Part shown: one piece after another, positions 48,376 to 58,470 of the stretch
How the letters are laid out: each line of letters opens with the position of its first letter
Numbering within the stretch: the stretch's first letter is position 1
Translations under genes and position numbers: made by a program
Assembly: GCF_027620315.1 (NCBI RefSeq)
Contig: NZ_JAPNNL010000022.1
Span: 1-61,233, forward strand
Direction: 5' to 3'
From: Nonomuraea corallina
GTDB lineage: Bacteria; Actinomycetota; Actinomycetes; Streptosporangiales; Streptosporangiaceae
Length of the DNA: 61,233 nt
Notes under the pieces: generated by a model
Told to the model about the DNA's origin: nothing
The model's input: the letters and a program-made list of their open reading frames with translations, nothing else
Database searches by the model: none

Positions 48376-49257
48376 TCAGGTCGTGGTGAGGAGGCGCAGG
48401 GCCGCGGCCGAGGCGCTGTCTGGCTCGGCGGTGTGGGTGAGGATGCGCTGGCCGTTGCCTTCCGGCAGGTGGAGGACCTCGTAGGCCAGCGTCAGCTCAC
48501 CGACGGCGGGATGCCGGAACCGCTTGACGCCGCTGGTGCAGAGCTTGACGGCGTGACCGGCCCACAGCGAGGCGAAGGCGGGACTGTTCATGGACAGCTC
48601 GCCGACCAGCCGGGCCAGGCGCGGGTCGTCGGGGAACTGGGCGGCGACGTAGCGCAGCGAGGCGACCGCGAGGGCCGCCTCGTCGCGCCAGTCGGCGTAG
48701 AGGTCGCGGGTGTGCTCGTCGAGGAACAGCATCCTGATCTGGTTGGGCCGGTCGGCGGCCCGGCTCGGGGCGTCGACGTCGAGGTGGCCCGCCAGCAGGA
48801 GATGACCGGCGCGGTTCCAGGCCAGGATGTCGTTGAACCGGCCCAGCAGCACCGCGGGCACGTCGTCCATCGCCCGCAGCAGCCGCGCGGCGCCCGGCTT
48901 GGCGGCCTCCGGCTTCGGCGCCCGGCGACGCCTGACCGGCCTGGGACGGGCGAGGGCGAACAGGTGGGCCCGCTCGTCGGCGTCCAGCCGCAGCGCCCGC
49001 GCGAGGGCGTCGATGACCGCGTCGGAGGCGTTCTGCGACTGCCCCTGTTCGAGCCTGGTCAGGTACGTCATCGACACGCCGGCGAGCTGCGCCAGCTCCT
49101 CGCGGCGCAGGCCGGGCACCCGGCGCCGGCCGTAGGTGCGCAGCCCGGCGGCCTCCGGGGTCAGCCGGTCACGACGGGAGCGCAGGAACTCACCGAGCTC
49201 GGTCCTCGGCCGCTCGTCCGGGGGCCGGGTCGCTGTGTCGAGAGGCAGTCGTTCCAC
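48376..49257 (-). CDS. XRE-family regulator with MmyB-like ligand domain
   Basis: About 293 residues. The N-terminal helix-turn-helix region reads LGEFLRSRRDRL, then VPGLRREELAQLAGVSMTYLTRLEQG, and the C-terminal domain contains DILAWNRAG and RMLFLDEHTRDLYADW, the pattern of MmyB-like regulators. GTG 49257 is favoured (GGGGGAG upstream); GTG 49275 is possible. Such regulators usually control a divergent gene, here the MFS transporter at 49360. The ligand is unknown; some members bind fatty acids. Confidence 0.9.
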   Translation of the reverse strand: MERLPLDTATRPPDERPRTELGEFLRSRRDRLTPEAAGLRTYGRRRVPGLRREELAQLAGVSMTYLTRLEQGQSQNASDAVIDALARALRLDADERAHLFALARPRPVRRRRAPKPEAAKPGAARLLRAMDDVPAVLLGRFNDILAWNRAGHLLLAGHLDVDAPSRAADRPNQIRMLFLDEHTRDLYADWRDEAALAVASLRYVAAQFPDDPRLARLVGELSMNSPAFASLWAGHAVKLCTSGVKRFRHPAVGELTLAYEVLHLPEGNGQRILTHTAEPDSASAAALRLLTTT

Positions 49258-49303
49258 GTTCCCATTCTCCCCCACCGACGCCCGGCGAGCCTGTCCCTGG
49301 CAG

Positions 49304-49331
49304 TGCTAGGCAACCGGGTGGGCTGGCTGCC
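49304..49331 (+). promoter_or_regulatory. Putative promoter/operator between MmyB-like regulator and MFS gene
   Basis: The segment starts TGCTAGGCAAC and ends GCTGGCTGCC. It matches 24 of 28 bases with 46944-46971 before the other MFS gene. It lies 28 bases upstream of the MFS ATG, in the divergent intergenic region. Confidence 0.6.
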
Positions 49332-49359
49332 CGTCCCGGCGCGCCGGAGCCTGGACGGC

Positions 49360-50775
49360 ATGACCGCTACCGGCATCTCCGCACCACCGTCAGCAGCGAG
49401 CGCCGACCGCTTCACCGGGCCGCAGAAGATCGCGCTGGCCCTGCTGCTCACGGCGAACTTCACCCTCGCCGTGGACTTCTCGATCCTGAACGTCGCCCTG
49501 CCCCACATCGGCCGCGACCTGGACTTCGCCACCGCGGCCCTGCAGTGGATCGTGACCTCCTTCGCGCTCTGCGCCGCCGGGTTCACCCTGTTCTTCGGCC
49601 GCGTCGCCGACCTGTTCGGACGCAAGCGGCTCTTCCTGGCGGGGATCGTCCTGCTCGGCGTCTCCTCCCTGGCCGGAGGGCTCGCCCAGGACCCGGCCCT
49701 GATGCTGGCCGCCCGGGCCGGCCAGGGCGTCGCCACCGCGATGGTCACTCCCGCCGCGCTGTCGCTGATGACCACGATGCTCCCGGAAGGCCCGGCCCGC
49801 TCCCGGGCCCTTGGCCTGAACGGGGCGCTCATGGCCGCGGGGTTCACCACGGGAGCCGTGCTGGGCGGCGTCCTCACCGGAACGGTGAGCTGGCGGTGGG
49901 CGTTCTTCATCAACGTCGTCATCGCCGTCGCCGTGATCGCCGTCGCCCCGTTCGTGCTGCGCGAGCCGCCCGCCGGACGCCGGCCGAGGCTCGACGCCCC
50001 CGGCGCCGTCACCGTCACGCTGGCCCTGGTCGCGCTCGTCCTCGGCATCGACACCGCGGGCCACGCCGGCTGGACCCACGCCGGCGCCTGGGGGCCGATC
50101 CTGGCGGCTACCGTCCTGTTCGTGATCTTCTGGAGGGTCGAGTCCCGCATCGCGGAACCCCTCATCGCCCCGGCCCTGCTCAAGCGGCGCACCGTCGCCT
50201 GGGGCAACCTGGCGGGCCTCCTGGCCTTCGCCACCGAGACCTCGCTGGTGTTCCTGCTGACCCTCTACCTGCAGGAGGTCCTCGGCTACACCGCCGTCAC
50301 GGCAGGGCTGATCCTCGCCGTCCTCGGCATCGGCACCGTCCTCGGCGGGCTGATCGCGCCGAGGGTCATCGGCAGGACCGGCGCGAGGACCGCGATCGTC
50401 GTCGGCTTCGTCGTCCAGGCCGCCGCCACCTTGCCCCTCGCCTTCGTCGGCGACGACCGAGGCTGGCTCGTACCTCTGCTGGTCGTCACCTTCCTCGGAG
50501 GCGTGGCGAACCTCGTGGCGATCGTCGGCTACACCGTGATGTCCACGGCGGGTGTGCCGAGCGAACAGCAAGGGCTGGCCACCGGGCTGGTCACCATGAG
50601 CCAGCAGGTCGGCATCACCCTCGGCACCCCGGTCATGTCCGCGCTCGTCACCGGCTGGGCGGCCACGACGCTGCTGCCCGGGCTGCGCTTCGCGATCGGC
50701 GTCAACGCGGGGATCGCCGTCGTCGCCGCACTCCTCGTCGCCTGCTTCCTGCGCGTCCCCAAGCCTCCGGCGTGA
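49360..50775 (+). CDS. MFS drug transporter (DHA2/EmrB-QacA type)
   Basis: 471 residues, about 14 hydrophobic helices. LAVDFSILNVALPHIGRDL is the DHA2 motif D1, ADLFGRKRLFLAG motif A, and GAVLGGVLTGTVSWRWAFFIN motif C. No strong Shine-Dalgarno precedes the ATG. Divergent from the MmyB-like regulator, which probably controls it. Efflux of drugs or other lipophilic compounds is expected for the family. Confidence 0.9.
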   Translation: MTATGISAPPSAASADRFTGPQKIALALLLTANFTLAVDFSILNVALPHIGRDLDFATAALQWIVTSFALCAAGFTLFFGRVADLFGRKRLFLAGIVLLGVSSLAGGLAQDPALMLAARAGQGVATAMVTPAALSLMTTMLPEGPARSRALGLNGALMAAGFTTGAVLGGVLTGTVSWRWAFFINVVIAVAVIAVAPFVLREPPAGRRPRLDAPGAVTVTLALVALVLGIDTAGHAGWTHAGAWGPILAATVLFVIFWRVESRIAEPLIAPALLKRRTVAWGNLAGLLAFATETSLVFLLTLYLQEVLGYTAVTAGLILAVLGIGTVLGGLIAPRVIGRTGARTAIVVGFVVQAAATLPLAFVGDDRGWLVPLLVVTFLGGVANLVAIVGYTVMSTAGVPSEQQGLATGLVTMSQQVGITLGTPVMSALVTGWAATTLLPGLRFAIGVNAGIAVVAALLVACFLRVPKPPA

Positions 50776-51045
50776 ACGGCCGCGCCCTTCCCGACGCGCT
50801 TCGCTGCTCTGCCGGGTGGTGGCGTTCATGAGGCTTTCCAGGATCACGGGACGCCGCCGGAGATCCGGCACCATGGGTCACGAGAGCCAACGCACAACAG
50901 GGAACGGATGGCCGAGATGGGCGGGCGTGAGAGCGGGGCGTGCCATGAGCGCGGCTGCGCCGATCGCGGCGGGGGCCGGGATGCTCATGTTCTGGATCAA
51001 CGGCGTCCTGGCCGGTCGACCCCGGTGGAGTACGTCAGGTGGAGG

Positions 51046-51118
51046 TGGAGCTATGGGGATTCGAACCCCAGACCTCTTCCATGCCATGGAAGCGCGCTAC
51101 CAACTGCGCCATAGCCCC
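51046..51118 (-). tRNA. tRNA-Ala (anticodon GGC)
   Basis: Read on the minus strand, the 73 bases fold into a full cloverleaf: acceptor GGGGCTA with TAGCTCC, D-arm with AGTTGGTAG, anticodon stem CTTCC/GGAAG holding loop ATGGCAT (anticodon GGC), T-arm with GGTTCGAATCC, discriminator A. The third acceptor pair is G3-U70, the alanine identity element. CCA is not encoded. Confidence 0.97.
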
Positions 51119-51188
51119 TCGCGTCGTCGCGTGCCCCAGTGTATCGGACCTCACGACCGCTCTCGTACCGCTTTATCCGCCCGTTCAG

Positions 51189-51228
51189 CCGCCCGCCGGC
51201 GTCCGGAGGGTCCTCGGCCGGCAGGCGG
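51189..51228. terminator. Large hairpin downstream of the VWA lipoprotein gene
   Basis: CCGCCCGCCGGC (51189-51200) pairs with GCCGGCAGGCGG (51217-51228) with one mismatch. A smaller perfect stem CACCTT/AAGGTG lies at 51244-51258, nearer the minus-strand stop at 51287. Together they may end that transcript before the tRNA gene. Confidence 0.45.
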
Positions 51229-51286
51229 TTCTGCTTTGACGCTCACCTTCTTAAGGTGCCCAAACGGTCGCATTCATCGCAAATTG

Positions 51287-52717
51287 TTATCGGGTCTCGC
51301 GTGCCTTGCCGATGAGGCCGGCCAGCTCGGTGACCATCGGGTCCTCGGCGGCGGCGGCCAGGCGGGTGGCGTGCTCGCCGAGCGTGGGCAGGTCCAGGCC
51401 CAACGACTCGTCGTCGCGCAGCTGGAGGGCGAAGGCCGCGGCGACCACGTCCACCTGGAGCCGCAGCGGCGCGTCGGACCACAGCTCCCGGGCCAGGGCG
51501 CCCACGTCGACCGAGCCCGCGGCCTCGGTGGGCTGCCGGGTGTCGGGGTCCTGCCAGCGCACGGTGGCGGTGGCGAGGTGGCCCTTCGCGCCGGGCTTGA
51601 GCTTGAGCGCGTACAGCGCGGTGACGGAGTGCCCGGGCCCGACCTCGCCGCCGTCGGCGCTGTCGTCGCGGAACTCCTCGGCCTCCAGAGCGCGGTTCTC
51701 GTACCCGACGAGGTGGTACTCCTCGACCACGGCCGGGTTGAACTCGACCTGGGCCTTGGCGTCGCGGGCGCGCAGCTCGACGGTCGCGGGCAGCCGGGTG
51801 ACGAACGCCTTCTCGGCCTCCTCGACGCTCGACACGTAGATCGCGGCGCCGTCGCCGTTGTCGGCCAGCTGCTCCATCAGCTCGTCGCCGTACTCGCGGC
51901 CGACGCCGACGGTGAGCAGCGTGATCTGCTCGGCCGCGCTCTCCTTCACCCGGTCGAGGATGCCCTGCCAGGCGGTGTCACCCTGGTTGGCGAGGCCGTC
52001 GGACAGCACGATGACCCGGTTGGTGGCGGCGGGGCGGAAGGCCCTGGACGCCTCCTCGTACCCGAGGACGATCCCGGCCTCCAGGTTGGTGCCGCCCTTG
52101 GTGACGAGCCGGTCGACGGCGGCGTGCAGGTCGTCCCTGGCGGCGAGCGGCGTCATGGCGGCCAGCAGCTCGGCCTCGTCGCTGAAGGCCACGACGGCGA
52201 CCTGGTCACCCGGGGTGAGCTGGTCGAGCAGGGTGCGCAGGGACTGCTGGACGAGGTCGAGCCTGCCGGGCTCGGCCATGGAGCCGGAGACGTCGATGAC
52301 GAAGGTCAGGTTGACCGGCCGGCGCGCCTGCGCGCTGGAGCCGCGCGTCTGCAGCCCGACGCGGAGCACGGCCCCGGCCTCGCCGGGCAGCCTGGCGCCG
52401 TCGGTGTGCACGGTGAAGCCGTTGTCGCGGGGTTCGGCGTAGTCCTGGCGGAAGGAGTTGACGAACTCCTCCGGCCGGACCTGGCCGGGTTCGGGCCAGC
52501 GCCCCTCCTGGAGGGTGCGGCGGGCGTAGGAGTACGAGGCGGTGTCGACGTCCAGGGCGAAGGTGGAGATCCGGGCGCTGGTGGTGCCCGACTTCTCCGG
52601 CTGCGCGGGCGCCGGGCGCCGGTCCTGGGCGGCGTCCGGGTTCCCGCCCGATCCGCCGCACGCGGTGAGGGCCAGCAGCGCCGCCAGAGCGATGGCCGCG
52701 AGCGAGCGTGATGTCAT
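51287..52717 (-). CDS. VWA-domain lipoprotein (YfbK-like)
   Basis: 476 residues from ATG 52717, which has a perfect GGAGGTGA 5 nt upstream. The signal peptide ends with lipobox LTAC (Cys20). An N-terminal YfbK-type segment (STFALDVDTASYSYARR) leads to a von Willebrand factor A domain with MIDAS DVSGSM (residues 142-147), a TNLEAG loop and VLSDGLAN. The C-terminal YfbK-associated domain follows. It is surface-anchored; a protein-protein or metal-dependent adhesion role is inferred, with no specific function known. It is transcribed divergently from the asparagine-synthase-like gene. Confidence 0.9.
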   Translation of the reverse strand: MTSRSLAAIALAALLALTACGGSGGNPDAAQDRRPAPAQPEKSGTTSARISTFALDVDTASYSYARRTLQEGRWPEPGQVRPEEFVNSFRQDYAEPRDNGFTVHTDGARLPGEAGAVLRVGLQTRGSSAQARRPVNLTFVIDVSGSMAEPGRLDLVQQSLRTLLDQLTPGDQVAVVAFSDEAELLAAMTPLAARDDLHAAVDRLVTKGGTNLEAGIVLGYEEASRAFRPAATNRVIVLSDGLANQGDTAWQGILDRVKESAAEQITLLTVGVGREYGDELMEQLADNGDGAAIYVSSVEEAEKAFVTRLPATVELRARDAKAQVEFNPAVVEEYHLVGYENRALEAEEFRDDSADGGEVGPGHSVTALYALKLKPGAKGHLATATVRWQDPDTRQPTEAAGSVDVGALARELWSDAPLRLQVDVVAAAFALQLRDDESLGLDLPTLGEHATRLAAAAEDPMVTELAGLIGKARETR

Positions 52718-52729
52718 GTGCGTCACCTC

Positions 52730-52763
52730 CATGCCGTATGACGAGCCATGCCGTATGACGAGC
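52730..52763. repeat. Perfect 17-bp tandem duplication before the VWA gene
   Basis: CATGCCGTATGACGAGC occurs twice head to tail (52730-52746 and 52747-52763), immediately upstream of the ribosome-binding site of the minus-strand lipoprotein gene. Confidence 0.75.
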
Positions 52764-52856
52764 GGTGGCGGAGGGCGGCCGGGGCGGAGACGTAAGCGAG
52801 CGCAAACCGCGACTCTTACGTGATTCATTGTCATGGAGTGGCCGTTTCCTGTAGGT

Positions 52857-54650
52857 ATGACTGCCGTGCGTATGTATATCGGCCTGGCCGCCAAGGGCCG
52901 CGAGGTGCCGGCCCGGGTCCTGGAGAAGGTCCGTGCCGTCGCCGAGACGGCTTTCCCCGTCCCGCCGGAGGTGATTCGCGGCCGTGAATGGCACGGCCGG
53001 GGCGTGTCCCTGTTCGGGTGGACGAACGAGCCCGGCGACGAGCGGCGGCCGCCGCTGCTGTCGGAGTCGGGCGGCCGGGTGCTCGGGCTGAACGGTCACC
53101 TGGCCGACCCCGGCGACGCCGGCCGGCTGCTGGACGACCCCCTGGGCGAGGGGGTGGGCGGGTGCTTCTCCGCCTGGGTGGCGGGCGACGGCGTGCTGTC
53201 CGCGGCGACCGCGATCAACCGGGTCTGCCCGGTCTTCCACACCGAGACGCCGGAGCTGCACATCGTCGGCAGCCGGGCCCTGCTCGTGCACCTGGCGGCC
53301 CAGGAGGGCGACCGGGTGGAGCACGACGTGCTCGCCCTGCAGACGATGGTCCGCCAGGGGTTCTTCCTGTCCGACGAGACCCCGTACCGGGGGGTGACGG
53401 CGCTGCGGCCGAGCACGCGGCTGGACGTGCGGGACGGGCGGCGCACGATCACCGAGACGCCGCTGCCGCTCGCGGCGCCGGCCCCCGCGTCGGAGCGGGG
53501 CAAGCGCAGGGCGATCGGCGAGCTGGCCGAGGCGCTGCTGGCCACCGTCGCGCCGCTGCGCGGCCTGGACGAGCCGGTGAACCTGGCGCTGACCGGCGGG
53601 CGCGACACCCGCATCCTGGCGGCGCTGCTGCACGCGGCGAAGGTGCCGTTCCGGGTGACCACGAACGGGCTCGACACGCACCCGGACGTGATCCTGGCCC
53701 GTCAGATCGCCGGGCGGCTCGGCGTGGAGCACACGGTGATCGCGCCGCCGCAGACGGCCGGGCAGGACGCGGTGCTGGTGGAGCATCCGCTGGACCGGGT
53801 CTGGGAGACGCTGCGCACCTGCGAGGGCATGACCTCCGCGTACGAGTCGATCGTGAGCTACCTGCCCTACTCCGGCAAGCCGACCATGTCCGGGCAGAGC
53901 GGCGAGACGCTCCGGGCCGGCAGCCTGAACCTGCTGCAGACGGACCTGAGCGACAAGGCGCTGCTGCGCCGCATCACCGCCACGTTCGGCAAGGACGACA
54001 AGCTGTTCACCGCCGAGGCGAACGAGCACGCCCGCGAGCTGGCCCGGCCGTGGCTGGCCAGGGAGAACCGGCTGGAGGCGCTGGACCACATCTACATCTG
54101 GTACAAGGTGGGCCGCTGGCAGGCCAGCGCCCGCGCGGGGTCGCTGCGCCGCGGCGACCCGGTCCGGCCGTTCCTGGACAACCGCGTGGTACGGGCCGCG
54201 CTCGGGCTGGACCAGGCCTGGCGGCTGTCCGAAGAGGTGATCTACGCGCTCATCCTGCGGTTCGCGCCCCAGCTGCGCGACGTGCCGATCGAGGGCAAGC
54301 CGTGGCGGTTCGCCGGCGCGCTGGAGAAGCGGCCCTCGCACTGGTGGCGGCGCGCGCCGCGGCCTCCCGCGCACATGCCGACGCTGCGCACCGGCGGCGG
54401 CTGGAGCTGGCGGACGAGCCCCGGGCCGGTGCTGACGGACGTGCTGCGGCAGCAGGTGCTCGGCGGCCTGGACGCGCTGGCGCCGATCGTGAACCCGGAC
54501 GAGGTGCGCGCCCTGTTCGCCGACCCGGTGGTCAGGAAGCCGGCCCTGGCCTGGCACCTGTACACGGTGAGCGCGCTGCTGACCGGGGTCTACCCGGGCA
54601 AACGGCCGGAGGGGCTGGAACGGATCGCGGTGGCCAAGCCGGAGTCCTGA
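52857..54650 (+). CDS. Asparagine synthase-like protein without glutaminase nucleophile
   Basis: About 597 residues (ATG 52857; ATG 52833 in frame is possible, neither with a good ribosome site). An N-terminal domain resembling an AsnB glutaminase fold lacks the Cys2 nucleophile. The C-terminal adenylating domain has LTGGRDTRILAALL at the PP-loop, where asparagine synthetases have SGGLDSS, followed by FLDNRVV and later conserved helices. Such proteins may form amide bonds, as in lasso-peptide cyclases, or be inactive. No lasso precursor, protease or RRE gene is beside it. Function unknown. Confidence 0.78.
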   Translation: MTAVRMYIGLAAKGREVPARVLEKVRAVAETAFPVPPEVIRGREWHGRGVSLFGWTNEPGDERRPPLLSESGGRVLGLNGHLADPGDAGRLLDDPLGEGVGGCFSAWVAGDGVLSAATAINRVCPVFHTETPELHIVGSRALLVHLAAQEGDRVEHDVLALQTMVRQGFFLSDETPYRGVTALRPSTRLDVRDGRRTITETPLPLAAPAPASERGKRRAIGELAEALLATVAPLRGLDEPVNLALTGGRDTRILAALLHAAKVPFRVTTNGLDTHPDVILARQIAGRLGVEHTVIAPPQTAGQDAVLVEHPLDRVWETLRTCEGMTSAYESIVSYLPYSGKPTMSGQSGETLRAGSLNLLQTDLSDKALLRRITATFGKDDKLFTAEANEHARELARPWLARENRLEALDHIYIWYKVGRWQASARAGSLRRGDPVRPFLDNRVVRAALGLDQAWRLSEEVIYALILRFAPQLRDVPIEGKPWRFAGALEKRPSHWWRRAPRPPAHMPTLRTGGGWSWRTSPGPVLTDVLRQQVLGGLDALAPIVNPDEVRALFADPVVRKPALAWHLYTVSALLTGVYPGKRPEGLERIAVAKPES

Positions 54651-54653
54651 CCG

Positions 54654-55673
54654 CTACCAGTGCAGCAGGAGCAGCTCGGCGGAGAACCCCGGCCCGAACG
54701 CCATGAGCACCGCGGGCTGGTCCTTGCGCCCGCGCGTCTCCTGCAGCACGTGCAGCACCGACACCGACGACAGGTTGCCGTGCTCGTGCAGCGACCGCCA
54801 GGTCACCTCCAGCGCCTCCGGCGACAGCTCCAGCGCCGCGGCCAGCCGGTCGATCACCTTGGGGCCGCCGGGATGGCAGATCCAGGTGCCGACCTGGCCG
54901 GGGGTCAGGCCGTTGTCGGCGAGGAAGGCGGTGACGTCGGCGGCGAGCACCTGGTTCACGAAGTCGGGCAGCCCGGGGTCGAGCACGATGCGGAACCCGT
55001 GCTCGCCGACCTGCCAGCCCATCAGGTGCTCGGTGCCGGGATACAGCTTGCTGCGGGTGGCCACCACCTCGCGGCCGGTGCCGTGCCCGGTGGCCACCAC
55101 GGCAGCGGCGCCGTCGCCGAACAGGCCGCTGGCGATCAGGTTGGCGACCGAGGTGTCGTCGCGCTGCACGGTGAGCGAGCAGAGCTCGACGCAGACGAGC
55201 AGCGCCACCTGGTCCGGCCAGCCGCGCAGGTAGTCGTGCAGCCGCGACAGCCCGGCCGCCCCGGCGGCGCAGCCCAGCCCGAACACCGGCACCCGCTTGA
55301 CGTCGTCGCGCAGCCCCGCCCGCAGGGCCAGCCGGGCGTCGAGCGACGGCGTGGCCAGCCCTGTGGTGGAGCAGAACACCAGGTGGTCGACCTTCTCGGG
55401 AGGCAGCCCGGCCTTCTCCAGCGCGCCGGCGATCGCCCGTTCCCCCAGGTCGAGCGCGATCTCGGCGTAGGCGTCGTTGGCCAGGGCGAACGAGTCGAGC
55501 TTGGTGTAGTCGTCCAGCGGCAGCGCCAGGTTGCGGCCGGTGACGCCGGTCGCGGTGTGGAAGCGTTTGAGAGCCCCCTCGTCCGCCGCCGTGAGCCGGG
55601 CGAACGCCTCGGTGATCTCCTCCTGTTCGTACCGGTGATCCGGCAGAACAGTCCGTACCCCCCAGATGTACAT
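54654..55673 (-). CDS. Type III polyketide synthase (chalcone synthase family)
   Basis: 339 residues from ATG 55673 (product begins MYIWGVRTVLPDHRY, matching family N-termini; ATG 55709 is an alternative). The catalytic triad is complete: Cys135 in FGLGCAAGAAG, His267 in WICHPGGPK, Asn300 in HGNLSSVSVL. GFGPGFSAELLLL-like sequence closes the C-terminus (AFGPGFSAELLLL). It would extend a CoA starter with malonyl-CoA to an alkylpyrone, alkylresorcinol or related aromatic. It ends a three-gene minus-strand series with DUF3224 and an alditol oxidase; the usual methyltransferase partner is absent. Confidence 0.94.
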   Translation of the reverse strand: MYIWGVRTVLPDHRYEQEEITEAFARLTAADEGALKRFHTATGVTGRNLALPLDDYTKLDSFALANDAYAEIALDLGERAIAGALEKAGLPPEKVDHLVFCSTTGLATPSLDARLALRAGLRDDVKRVPVFGLGCAAGAAGLSRLHDYLRGWPDQVALLVCVELCSLTVQRDDTSVANLIASGLFGDGAAAVVATGHGTGREVVATRSKLYPGTEHLMGWQVGEHGFRIVLDPGLPDFVNQVLAADVTAFLADNGLTPGQVGTWICHPGGPKVIDRLAAALELSPEALEVTWRSLHEHGNLSSVSVLHVLQETRGRKDQPAVLMAFGPGFSAELLLLHW

Positions 55674-55724
55674 GTCTGGTTTCTGCCGCTCAGAGGCCGG
55701 GGCTAACATCGGCCGGCGGCGACC

Positions 55725-56123
55725 TCACTCCTCCAGCGTGTAGTCGAACACGTACGTGTGAGAGCCGTCCGGGGCGATCCGGATGTCCATGTCGCCGCGC
55801 AGGCCGCGCAGCTCGCCGGTCGCGGAGTCGGGCGCGACCGAGACCTCCAGCGACTGCCCGCCGCGGTCGCCGGCGGCGCCGTGCAGCAGGACGAAGCTGC
55901 CCGTCCGGCCGTCGAGGGTGCCCTCGACCCGCTCCACGGCGACGTACGCCTTGGACTCCTCCACCGGGGTGGTCACGATGGTCAGGTGGACGGTGCTGGT
56001 GGCGTCGAGGGCGCCGTGGAACTTCTTGGTCATGGTGACGCGGCCGAGCGAGACGCCGTCGCGCTCCTCGAACGGCGGCTCGGCGTTCCAGTCCGCGGTG
56101 TCGAAAGGTCCTTGGACGATCAT
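55725..56123 (-). CDS. DUF3224 family protein
   Basis: 132 residues, a small single-domain beta-rich protein with the family pattern TKKFHGALDATSTVH, YVAVERVEGTLDGRTGSFVLLH and DMDIRIAPDGSHTYVFDY. No signal peptide. AGGA lies 7 nt before ATG 56123. It stands between the alditol oxidase (35 bases upstream) and the type III PKS, all in one direction. The biochemical function of DUF3224 is not established; an allene-oxide-cyclase-like barrel has been suggested for related families. Confidence 0.85.
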   Translation of the reverse strand: MIVQGPFDTADWNAEPPFEERDGVSLGRVTMTKKFHGALDATSTVHLTIVTTPVEESKAYVAVERVEGTLDGRTGSFVLLHGAAGDRGGQSLEVSVAPDSATGELRGLRGDMDIRIAPDGSHTYVFDYTLEE

Positions 56124-56158
56124 GCCGTCATCCTGCCGGGGATACCTGGCATCTTCTG

Positions 56159-58356
<2,198 letters not shown>

Positions 58357-58364
58357 CGCCCGGG

Positions 58365-58470
58365 GCGTCGGCTCAGGGCGCGTCGGCTCAGGGCGCGTCG
58401 GTTCAGGGCGCGTCGGTTCAGGGCGCGTCGGTTCAGGGCGCGTCGGTTCAGGGCGGCGTCGGCTCAGGGC
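58365..58470. repeat. 15-bp minisatellite (7 copies) at convergent gene ends
   Basis: GCGTCGGYTCAGGGC is repeated six times without interruption (58365-58454), and a seventh follows after one inserted base (58456-58470). The array fills the gap between DUF5996 and the GlxA-like gene and extends into the latter's 3' end, supplying its stop codon (TGA, read from TCA at 58448-58450). Confidence 0.9.

Noticed and set aside
50776..51045. Gene or regulatory RNA in the 270-base gap before the tRNA
   Set aside because: Only shadow frames without ribosome sites or similarity were seen, and no strong hairpin.
51039..51239. Small plus-strand ORFs with products such as LWGFEPQTSSMPWK
   Set aside because: They are translations of the antisense of tRNA-Ala, a well-known false gene type.
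52857..54650. Lasso-peptide cyclase hypothesis
   Set aside because: No precursor peptide, RRE protein or transglutaminase-like protease was found on either side.
58365..58470. Tandem array considered as CRISPR
   Set aside because: Units are contiguous 15-mers with no spacers and no cas genes nearby.
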